Made by a program: the position numbers and the translations under genes. Shown here piece after piece: positions 52,403 to 59,784 of a DNA stretch of 64,000 nucleotides. Within the stretch, counting starts at the first letter, position 1; the number at the start of each line of letters is the position of its first letter. The notes beneath the pieces were generated by a model. That model did no database searches. It was not told the DNA's origin and saw nothing but the letters and a program-made list of their open reading frames with translations. The DNA is taken from NCBI RefSeq assembly GCF_016526145.1, contig NZ_JADDUE010000006.1, forward strand, positions 342,615 through 406,614, given 5' to 3'. Source of the DNA: Saccharopolyspora galaxeae. GTDB lineage: Bacteria > Actinomycetota > Actinomycetes > Mycobacteriales > Pseudonocardiaceae.

Positions 52403-52778
52403 GCTGCTCCCTCTATGGTGCGGTGCGAAACCTGATCAGGCTAAGCAGGCTCGCAGAACAGCGTCCAGTAGTGGATCTTGAAATGGCCCGGAGGGCGCAG
52501 CGCACTGCGCCGATCGGGATCCTGATACCCCTCCTTCGCTGCGCGCGGTCACCGCCGGATGGGCCCGCTGATGATCAGCTCCGCGCGCGGGCCCGACCCG
52601 AACCGGTTCACCGGCGCCCCGCGCTGCGGCCGCCCGGCGGCTGCCACCGCCCAGCGCTGTGACTTCCGTCGTCGAGCCCTCCGGATGCCGCGTGGACCGT
52701 GCGACGCTGGCGGTGCAAGACGTTCTCCAACGCCCAGGGACCCGCTCGGCGGGCCTTGAGGAAAAAGGACGGTCGACG
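52403..52778. other. 376-base region between P450 and panB
   Basis: No gene is supported. Visible are a perfect 10-bp palindrome CCTGATCAGG (52431-52440), about 30 bases upstream of the P450 start codon and so a candidate operator, and a hairpin GGCGCAG / CTGCGCC (52494-52511). An AAAGGA site precedes panB. Confidence 0.4.
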
Positions 52779-53633
52779 ATGACTGCTGCACATTCGCCCG
52801 GTGAGACCGCGGCGCCCTACGGCACCGGCCCGGCGCGCCGCCGTACCCGGATCCACCACCTGCAACAGCTCAAGGAGCGCGGCGAGAACTGGCCGATGCT
52901 CACTTCCTACGACATGTACACGGCGCGGATCTTCGATCAGGCCGGGATTCCGGTGCTGCTGGTCGGCGACTCGGCGGCGAACAACGTCTACGGCTACGAG
53001 TCCTCGCTACCGGTGACCGTGGACGAACTGCTGCCGCTGGTCCGCGCGGTGACCGGAGCCGCCGAGCACGCGCTGGTCGTGGCCGACCTGCCGTTCGGCT
53101 CCTACCAGGCATCGCCGGAGCAGGCGCTGGCCACCGCGAGCCGGTTCATGAAGGAAGGCCGCGCGCACGCGGTCAAGCTCGAAGGCGGCAGGCGCTACGC
53201 GCCGCAGGTCGAAGCGCTGGTCGCGGCCGGCATCCCGGTGATGGGCCACCTCGGGTTCACCCCGCAGAGCGAGCACGGGCTCGGCGGGTACCGGGTGCAG
53301 GGCCGCGGCGACCAGGCGGACGAACTGCTCGCGGACGCCGAGGCGCTGCAGGAGGCGGGCGCGTTCGCGGTGGTGCTGGAGATGGTTCCCGCCGAGTCGG
53401 CCAAGCGGCTCACCGCCGAGCTGCGGGTGCCGACCGTGGGCATCGGAGCCGGCCCGGACACCGACGCGCAGGTGCTGGTGTGGACCGACATGGCCGGGAT
53501 GAACACCGGGCGCACCGCCCGGTTCGTGAAGCGCTACGCCGACATCGGCGGCCAGCTCGCCGACGCCGCGTCCCGCTACGCCGACGACGTCCGCAACGGC
53601 TCCTTCCCGGCCCCGGAGCACTCCTTCCACTGA
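52779..53633 (+). CDS. panB: 3-methyl-2-oxobutanoate hydroxymethyltransferase
   Basis: A 284-residue PanB. It transfers a hydroxymethyl group from 5,10-methylenetetrahydrofolate to ketoisovalerate, the first step to pantothenate. Motifs: [31 protein letters not shown] (metal Asp), [26 protein letters not shown] and [15 protein letters not shown]. The N-terminal 30 residues before [11 protein letters not shown] are variable. The usual partner panC is not in view. M. tuberculosis has panB beside caeA and glnA2, as here. Confidence 0.96.
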   Translation: MTAAHSPGETAAPYGTGPARRRTRIHHLQQLKERGENWPMLTSYDMYTARIFDQAGIPVLLVGDSAANNVYGYESSLPVTVDELLPLVRAVTGAAEHALVVADLPFGSYQASPEQALATASRFMKEGRAHAVKLEGGRRYAPQVEALVAAGIPVMGHLGFTPQSEHGLGGYRVQGRGDQADELLADAEALQEAGAFAVVLEMVPAESAKRLTAELRVPTVGIGAGPDTDAQVLVWTDMAGMNTGRTARFVKRYADIGGQLADAASRYADDVRNGSFPAPEHSFH

Positions 53634-53657
53634 CCGGCACGGCTGCACAAGCCGTTG

Positions 53658-53733
53658 CCGACACGCCCGCACACCACCCGAACGCACCGCTCCCGATCGG
53701 AGTGAGCGGACCGTTCGCCGCAAGAACGGTCGT
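53658..53733. repeat. Dispersed inverted repeat family 1, copy D (left half)
   Basis: CCGACACGCCCGCAC-CCACCCG...CGCTCCCGATCG then GAGTGAGCGGACCGTTCG matches the left arm of copy A over about 60 bases; the right arm is degenerate (AAGAACGGTCGTG). It starts 25 bases after the panB stop. Confidence 0.6.
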
Positions 53734-53836
53734 GCCGTCTCGGCTGAGCCGAGGCGGCCTCGGGTGGTGTGTTCCGGGTTCAAGCGCCGTGGTTGCCGAG
53801 CCGCGCTCGACGGCGGGATCGAAACCCATCGGCGCA

Positions 53837-53872
53837 GTGCTCGAAAGCATCGAGTTCGAGTGCTCGATAGCA
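53837..53872 (+). promoter_or_regulatory. Pair of 13-bp direct repeats upstream of the VOC gene
   Basis: GTGCTCGAAAGCA (53837-53849) and GTGCTCGATAGCA (53860-53872), one mismatch, 23 bases start to start, so they would face the same side of the helix. TCGAGTTCGA lies between. They end about 70 bases before the -10-like box of the next gene, a typical activator position. Confidence 0.4.
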
Positions 53873-53940
53873 AACTGTTTCCGCAGGCCAGCGCTGCGGG
53901 GAAGGATCACGAAAGGTCGCCGTCGGCGCCGCCGCGTCCT

Positions 53941-53946
53941 TAAAGT
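53941..53946 (+). promoter_or_regulatory. -10 box of probable leaderless VOC mRNA
   Basis: TAAAGT is six bases before the ATG at 53953. GAGGA touches the ATG and is too close to act as a ribosome site. Confidence 0.5.
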
Positions 53947-53952
53947 CGAGGA

Positions 53953-54738
53953 ATGGCAACCGATCCCACCACGCCGGACGCCGCTGCTGGGCTGGGCCCG
54001 AGCGTCATCGCGAACGAGTCGACCACACCGATCCTGCCGTGCGTGTCCGTGGAAGAAACGAAGAACTTCTACGAGTGCCTGGGATTTCGCACCACCTACG
54101 AGCAGCACCGGCCGTACCGCTACCTGGTCGTCGCCTTCAGCGGATTCGAACTGCACTTCCGGAAGGCCCCGCGCGGCATCGACCCGGCCGATGAGGACGG
54201 CGGCGCGGCCATCGTGTTCGTGGACGCCGTCGCCCCGTACTACGCCGCCTTCGTGGCGGCGATGCAGGCCGCGCACGGCAAGATCCTCGCGAAGGGCCTG
54301 CCCAGGATCACCAGGCTGCGTCCCGGAGCCTCCAGGTTCAGCCTCTTCGACCCGTCGGGCAACAACATCGTCCTCGTCCGGCGCGACGAGCCTGTTGAAC
54401 TGGAGTACGGCGGGTCTGCGACATTGACGGGCCTGGCCAAGGCACTGGACAACGCGCGCATCTACAGCGAGTTCAAAAGCGACGACCGCGCCGCCTTCCG
54501 GCATCTCAAATCCGCATTGCGCAGGCATCGCGACGATGCCCCGGCCGTGGACCGAGCACTCGCCATCGCAACACTGCTGACGCTCGCGGTCGCACTCGAC
54601 GACGAGCGCGAAGCTCCTGCGCTGCGCCACGAGCTGGCCGGCATCTCGCTCACCCGGGCCGAACAGCAGCGGGTCGACGCCGCGCTCGCCGAGGTCGACG
54701 ATGCTCGCGCGTTCGGGGACGAGCCCGCGCCGGGATGA
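53953..54738 (+). CDS. VOC protein with a C-terminal helical extension
   Basis: A 261-residue protein. Residues about 25-140 are one bleomycin-resistance/glyoxalase module (ILPCVSVEETKNFYECLGFRTTYEQ, and FSLFDPSGNNIVLV as the end motif). The following ~115 residues are all-helical (TLTGLAKALDNARIYSEFK...), resembling a helical-repeat tail, and are not recognised. A single VOC module must dimerise to form a metal or ligand site. Substrate unknown. Confidence 0.8.
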   Translation: MATDPTTPDAAAGLGPSVIANESTTPILPCVSVEETKNFYECLGFRTTYEQHRPYRYLVVAFSGFELHFRKAPRGIDPADEDGGAAIVFVDAVAPYYAAFVAAMQAAHGKILAKGLPRITRLRPGASRFSLFDPSGNNIVLVRRDEPVELEYGGSATLTGLAKALDNARIYSEFKSDDRAAFRHLKSALRRHRDDAPAVDRALAIATLLTLAVALDDEREAPALRHELAGISLTRAEQQRVDAALAEVDDARAFGDEPAPG

Positions 54739-54828
54739 GCTGCCGCGGTCCGCGCCCGACACACCCGGAGCTCACCGCACCGGGGATCGGAGTCGGCCAC
54801 GTAGTCGTGCGGACTCCCGCAGCGAACG

Positions 54829-56574
54829 TCAGGGGCGGCTCTCCCGCCAGCGGTTGGTCATCGGCAGGCGGCGGTCCCGGCCGAACGCCTTCAACGTGAT
54901 CTTCGTGCCTGGCGGGTACTGCCGCCGCTTGTACTCGGCCCGGTCCACGAGCTGGATCACCCGCTCCACCAGCTCCGCGTCGAACCCCTCGGAAACCAGG
55001 TCCGCGTACCCCAGATCGCCTTCCACGTAGCCGCTGAGCACCACGTCCAGCACCTCGTACGGCGGCAGCGAGTCCTGATCGACCTGGCCCGGCCGCAGCT
55101 CCGCCGACGGCTCCTTGCTGATCGAGTTCTCCGGGATCGGCGGCACCTCGCCGAGCTTTTCCGCCTCCGCGTTGCGCCACCGCGCCAGCTCCCACACCAG
55201 CGTCTTCGGCACGTCCTTGATCGGCGCGAAACCGCCGACCGCGTCGCCGTAGATGGTGGAGTAGCCGACCGCGAGCTCGGTCTTGTTGCCCGGCGCCAGC
55301 ACCAGGTGCCCGTGCTGGTTCGACATCGCCATCAACGTCACGCCGCGGGCGCGGGCCTGCACGTTCTCCTCGGCCAGCCCGGTCAGCCCGAGCGGCTGCA
55401 CGAAGGCCGTCACCTTGTCGGCGACCGGCACCTCCTCGAAGTGGCAGCCCAGCCGCCGCGCCAGGTCCGCGGCGTCCGACTTGGAGTGCTCCGAGGAGTA
55501 GTGCGAAGGCATCGAAACGCCGTAGAGCCGGTCCGGCCCGATCGCGTCCGCGGCCAAGGCCGCGCACAGCGCCGAGTCGATCCCGCCGGAGAACCCGAAC
55601 GTCACCGACCGGAAACCGTTCTTGTGCGCGTAGTCCCGCAGCCCGGTCACCAGCGCCGCCCACACCTCGGCCGCGTCGGACAGCGGCTCGGCGGGCCGCG
55701 GAGCGGGCAGCGGCTCGTAGGCGGGCAGCGGATCCGGCGCCAGCACCGTGCGGCTCACGTCGAACGCGGGCATCCGGATCGGTCCCGGCTCGTCGGGGAC
55801 CGTCGTCGAGGTGTGGCCGCCCGCGGCCAGGTCCACGTCCAGCACCGTCAAGTGCTCGGTGAACTGCGGCGCCCGCGTCAGCACCTCGCCGGCGGCGTCC
55901 ACCACGATCGAATCGCCGTCGAAGACCAGCTCGTCCTGCGCGCCCACCATGTTCACGTAGGCGACCGGCGCGTCCGCCTCCGCGGCCCGGCGGGCCACCA
56001 GCGGCAGCCGCACGTCGTCCTTCGCGCGCTCGTACGGCGAGGCGTTCACGCACACCACCAGATCCACGCCCACCTGGCCCAGCGCGGCCACCGGCCCGCC
56101 GTTCTGCCAGATGTCCTCGCAGATCACCACGCCGACGTCCAGGCCGTGCAGCTTCACGATCGGCAGGTCGAAGCCCGGCGCGAAGTACCGCGCCTCGTCG
56201 AAAACGCCGTAGTTCGGCAGGTGGTACTTGTCGTAGGTCGCCACGACCTCGCCGCCGTGCAGCAGCGACGCGGAGTTGCGCACCCCTTCGTCGTCGCGGT
56301 CCAGGTGCCCGACCACGACCAGCGCGTCACCGCACCCGGCTTCGCGCAGCCGCACCGCCAGCGCCTCCACCTCGGCGCGGTTCGCCGCGGCGAAGGATTT
56401 GCGCAGCGCCAGGTCCTCCACCGGGTAGCCGGCCAGCACCGTCTCCGGGAAGGCCACCACGTGGGCGCCTTCCTGCACGGCCTTGCGGGTCCACTCCAGG
56501 ACCATCGCGCTGTTCCCGGAAATGTCCCCGACCGTCGCGTTGACCTGGGCGAGAGCGAGTCGCAACTGCGGCAT
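54829..56574 (-). CDS. nadE: Glutamine-dependent NAD+ synthetase
   Basis: A 581-residue two-domain enzyme. The N-terminal nitrilase-type glutaminase has the Glu-Lys-Cys triad (VVAFPETVLAGYP, YDKYHLPNYGVFDE, VVICEDIWQNGG). The C-terminal synthetase has the ATP loop FGFSGGIDSALC and the NAD-binding GNKTELAVGYSTIYGD. It amidates nicotinic acid adenine dinucleotide with glutamine nitrogen. The length is that of the shorter bacterial form, not the ~680-residue mycobacterial form. ATG at 56574 begins MPQLRLALAQVNATVGD, the usual start. Confidence 0.96.
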   Translation of the reverse strand: MPQLRLALAQVNATVGDISGNSAMVLEWTRKAVQEGAHVVAFPETVLAGYPVEDLALRKSFAAANRAEVEALAVRLREAGCGDALVVVGHLDRDDEGVRNSASLLHGGEVVATYDKYHLPNYGVFDEARYFAPGFDLPIVKLHGLDVGVVICEDIWQNGGPVAALGQVGVDLVVCVNASPYERAKDDVRLPLVARRAAEADAPVAYVNMVGAQDELVFDGDSIVVDAAGEVLTRAPQFTEHLTVLDVDLAAGGHTSTTVPDEPGPIRMPAFDVSRTVLAPDPLPAYEPLPAPRPAEPLSDAAEVWAALVTGLRDYAHKNGFRSVTFGFSGGIDSALCAALAADAIGPDRLYGVSMPSHYSSEHSKSDAADLARRLGCHFEEVPVADKVTAFVQPLGLTGLAEENVQARARGVTLMAMSNQHGHLVLAPGNKTELAVGYSTIYGDAVGGFAPIKDVPKTLVWELARWRNAEAEKLGEVPPIPENSISKEPSAELRPGQVDQDSLPPYEVLDVVLSGYVEGDLGYADLVSEGFDAELVERVIQLVDRAEYKRRQYPPGTKITLKAFGRDRRLPMTNRWRESRP

Positions 56575-56656
56575 GGCGCAATCTTCGCGCACCAGCTCCG
56601 CGCTGGCCCACCGCCCGTGACGAACTCGACGCCGTGCGCGTGACACCATCCCCCGG

Positions 56657-58228
56657 ATGAGTCGCCTGCTGCCCGCCATTTGCGCACTGCTGCTGCTCAG
56701 CGGCGCCGCCGCCTGTGGACCTTCCGAGGGACCCGAACTAGCGCCGCGGACGCAGCACAGCGGTCCGGCCGGGCCGGTGCCCGCCGGGCTGGAGCAGTAC
56801 TACGGCCAGGAACTCGCCTGGGGGCCCTGCACCGAGTACGCCACCAGCAGCAGCGACCGCAGCGCCTACCAGGACCGCACGCTCGAATGCGCGCGCCTGC
56901 GCGTGCCGCTGGACTACAAGCAACCGCAGGGCAAGCAGGTCACCATCGGCGTGCTGCGCAAACCGGCCACCGACCAGGACTCCCGGATCGGCTCGCTCAT
57001 GGTCAACCCGGGCGGGCCCGGTGCCTCCGGGATGAGCTCGGCCGCCAGCCTGGCCGGCACCGTGCGCAGCAACGACCTCGGCGAGCGGTTCGACCTCGTC
57101 GGTTTCGACCCGCGCGGCATCGGCGCCAGCGAGCCCGACGTCCAGTGCCTCAACGGCCCGGAGCAGGACGCCGACCGCCTGGGTTCCGGCTCCGACGGCT
57201 CCGGCTCCGGCGTGGCGCAGACCGCGCAGGAAGTGCGCGACTACACCGACAAGTGCGTGCAGCGCACCGGCGCGGACGTGCTCGCGCACGTCGGCACCCG
57301 CGACGTGGTCAAGGACATGGACGTGCTGCGCTCCGCGCTCGGCGACCCGAAGCTGAACTACCTCGGCTACTCCTACGGCACCCGCATCGGCTCCGAATAC
57401 GCCGAGCAGTTCCCCGCGAACGTGCGCTCGATGATCCTGGACGGCGCGATCGACCCGACCCAGAACCCGATCGACTCGCAGGTCGCCCAAGGCGACGGTT
57501 TCCAGCGCGCGTTCGACTCGTTCGCGCGCTGGTGCGCCGGGGAGGACGACTGCGCGCTGGGCACCGACCCGGCGCAGGCGGTCGGCGAGTTCCAACGCCT
57601 CACCCGCCCGCTGCTGGAAAACCCCGCGCCGTCCGGTGACCGGCAGCTGTCCTACAGCGACGCCACCACCGCCACGATCCAGGCGCTGTACGCGCAGAGC
57701 CTCTGGCCCGCGCTGAACACCGGGCTCCAGCAGCTGAAGCAGGGCAACGGGAGCCTGCTGCTGTCGCTGGCCGACTCCTACTACGGGCGCGAACCGGACG
57801 GCTCCTACACCAACGTCACCGATGCGTTCAACGCCGTGCGCTGCGTCGACGACCAGCGGATCACCGATCCCGCGGTGCTGCGCGAAGCCGACCGCCGCTA
57901 CCGCGAGGCGGCACCGTTCCTGGACGACGGCCGTCCGGCGGGCAGCGACACCGACAGCTGCGCGTTCTGGCCGGTGCCGGTGACCGGCGAGGCGGAGCAG
58001 CCGAAGGTGCAGGGCCTGCCGCCGACCCTGACGATCTCCACCACCGGCGATCCGGCCACGCCGTACCAGGCCGGGGTGAACCTGGCCAAGGCGCTGCACG
58101 GGCGGCTGCTGACCTACGAAGGCACCCAGCACACCGCCTTCCTGCAGGGCGACAGCTGCGTCGACGAGGCCGGGATCGACTACCTCACCGAACTCGAACT
58201 GCCCGCGGAAGGCACCCGGTGCGGCTGA
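56657..58228 (+). CDS. Lipoprotein S33 peptidase (Hip1/CaeA-like)
   Basis: A 523-residue exported alpha/beta hydrolase with a signal peptide ending at a lipobox-like LLSGAAAC. Motifs: WGPCTEY, LECARLRVPLDY, MVNPGGPGASG, elbow GYSYGTRIGSEYAEQFP (Ser), GDPATPYQAG (Asp) and GTQHTAF (His). It is the same family as the secreted enzyme at 7012-8481 and as M. tuberculosis Hip1/CaeA (Rv2224c), a cell-envelope serine protease also located between glnA2 and panB. It is expected to process secreted proteins or cell-wall peptides. Confidence 0.92.
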   Translation: MSRLLPAICALLLLSGAAACGPSEGPELAPRTQHSGPAGPVPAGLEQYYGQELAWGPCTEYATSSSDRSAYQDRTLECARLRVPLDYKQPQGKQVTIGVLRKPATDQDSRIGSLMVNPGGPGASGMSSAASLAGTVRSNDLGERFDLVGFDPRGIGASEPDVQCLNGPEQDADRLGSGSDGSGSGVAQTAQEVRDYTDKCVQRTGADVLAHVGTRDVVKDMDVLRSALGDPKLNYLGYSYGTRIGSEYAEQFPANVRSMILDGAIDPTQNPIDSQVAQGDGFQRAFDSFARWCAGEDDCALGTDPAQAVGEFQRLTRPLLENPAPSGDRQLSYSDATTATIQALYAQSLWPALNTGLQQLKQGNGSLLLSLADSYYGREPDGSYTNVTDAFNAVRCVDDQRITDPAVLREADRRYREAAPFLDDGRPAGSDTDSCAFWPVPVTGEAEQPKVQGLPPTLTISTTGDPATPYQAGVNLAKALHGRLLTYEGTQHTAFLQGDSCVDEAGIDYLTELELPAEGTRCG

Positions 58229-58323
58229 CCCCCGCGAGCAACATCCGGTCACGCCGCGTGCACGAATCCCGCGGTGACCCGGCCGCAACACGCACGGCCG
58301 GACGCTGCGCCGGGGCCAGGATT

Positions 58324-58329
58324 TAGGCT
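58324..58329 (+). promoter_or_regulatory. -10 box of probable leaderless glnA2 mRNA
   Basis: TAGGCT, six bases, then ATG; no Shine-Dalgarno sequence. Confidence 0.5.
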
Positions 58330-58335
58330 GCCAGC

Positions 58336-59679
58336 ATGAACCGGCAGCAGGAGTTCGTGCTCCGCACCCTGGAGGAACGTGACATCCGCTTCGTGCGGCT
58401 GTGGTTCACCGACGTCCTCGGCATCCTGAAATCGGTGGCGATCTCGCCCGCCGAGCTGGAAGGGGCCTTCAACGAGGGCATCGGGTTCGACGGCTCGGCC
58501 GTCGAAGGGTTCTCGCGCATCTACGAGTCGGACATGGTCGCCAAACCCGACCCGACGACCTTCCAGGTGCTGCCCTGGGAAACCCCGGACGGCGAGCACT
58601 ACTCGGCGCGGATGTTCTGCGACATCGCGATGCCCGACGGGTCGCCGTGCTGGGCCGACCCGCGGCACGTGCTGCGCCGGACCCTGTCCAAGGCCACCGA
58701 AGCCGGGTTCACCTGCTACGTGCACCCGGAGATCGAGTTCTTCCTGCTGAAGAACAAGCCGACCGACGGTTCCGAACCGCTGCCCGCCGACTCGGGCGGC
58801 TACTTCGACCAGGCCAGCCACGACGCGGCCCCGCACTTCCGGCGCAACGCCATCGAGACGCTGGAGCAGATGGGCATCTCGGTGGAGTTCAGCCACCACG
58901 AGGGCGCGCCCGGCCAGCAGGAGATCGACCTGCGCTACGCCGACGCGCTGACCATGGCCGACAACGTGATGACCTTCCGGTACACGGTCAAGGAGGTCGC
59001 GCTGACCCAGGGCGTGCAGGCGTCGTTCATGCCCAAGCCGTTCAGCGCGCAGCCCGGTTCCGGGATGCACACCCACTTCAGCCTGTTCGAAGGCGACCAG
59101 AACGCCTTCTACCACGCGGAGAACCCGTACGAGCTGTCCGACACCGGCCGCGCGTTCGTGGCCGGGATCCTCACGCACGCCCGCGAGATCAGCGCCGTGA
59201 CGAACCAGTGGGTCAACTCCTACAAGCGGCTGATCGTCGGCGGTGAGGCGCCGACCGCGGTCTGCTGGGGGCACGCGAACCGCTCCGCGCTGGTGCGGGT
59301 GCCGATGTACTCGCCGGGCAAGTCCTCTTCGCGCCGGGTGGAGGTGCGCAGCCTCGACACGGCGTGCAACCCGTACCTGGCGTACGCGGTGACTCTCGCC
59401 GCCGGCCTGCAGGGCGTGCAGAAGGGTTACGAGCTCTCGCCCGCCACCGAGGACGACGTGTGGTCGCTGACCGAGGGCGAGCGCAAGGCCGCCGGGTACG
59501 ACAGCCTGCCGCAGAACCTCAACGAGGCCCTGGCCGAGATGGAGAACTCCGAGCTGGTCGCCGAAGCCCTCGGCGAGCACGTCTTCGACTTCTTCCTGCG
59601 CAACAAGCGCGAGGAGTGGAACAACTACCGCAGCCGCGTCACGCCGTACGAGCTGCAGAGCCTCATGCCGATGCTGTGA
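58336..59679 (+). CDS. glnA2: Type I glutamine synthetase, GlnA2-like
   Basis: A 447-residue class I glutamine synthetase: VRLWFTDVLGILKSV, GIGFDGSAVEGF, HPEIEFFLL (metal Glu), GSGMHTHFSL (His) and ANRSALVRVP (substrate Arg). The NLYDLPP tyrosine loop used for adenylylation in GlnA1 is missing, and the equivalent stretch reads SLPQNLNEALAEM, so GlnE control is not expected. M. tuberculosis has glnA2 next to the Hip1 genes as here. Makes glutamine from glutamate, ammonia and ATP, but some GlnA paralogues act on other amines. Confidence 0.94.
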   Translation: MNRQQEFVLRTLEERDIRFVRLWFTDVLGILKSVAISPAELEGAFNEGIGFDGSAVEGFSRIYESDMVAKPDPTTFQVLPWETPDGEHYSARMFCDIAMPDGSPCWADPRHVLRRTLSKATEAGFTCYVHPEIEFFLLKNKPTDGSEPLPADSGGYFDQASHDAAPHFRRNAIETLEQMGISVEFSHHEGAPGQQEIDLRYADALTMADNVMTFRYTVKEVALTQGVQASFMPKPFSAQPGSGMHTHFSLFEGDQNAFYHAENPYELSDTGRAFVAGILTHAREISAVTNQWVNSYKRLIVGGEAPTAVCWGHANRSALVRVPMYSPGKSSSRRVEVRSLDTACNPYLAYAVTLAAGLQGVQKGYELSPATEDDVWSLTEGERKAAGYDSLPQNLNEALAEMENSELVAEALGEHVFDFFLRNKREEWNNYRSRVTPYELQSLMPML

Positions 59680-59772
59680 TCGTCCGGTGCGTGCGCCATC
59701 CCGCGCCCGGGGTATCCCGCCCGGCACCACGCCGCCGGGGATCACGCTGTCGGCGCACGCACCGCGGGGCGA

Positions 59773-59778
59773 TAGGTT
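59773..59778 (+). promoter_or_regulatory. -10 box of probable leaderless GT-FkbM mRNA
   Basis: TAGGTT, six bases, then the GTG at 59785; no Shine-Dalgarno site. Confidence 0.45.
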
Positions 59779-59784
59779 CGGCCC

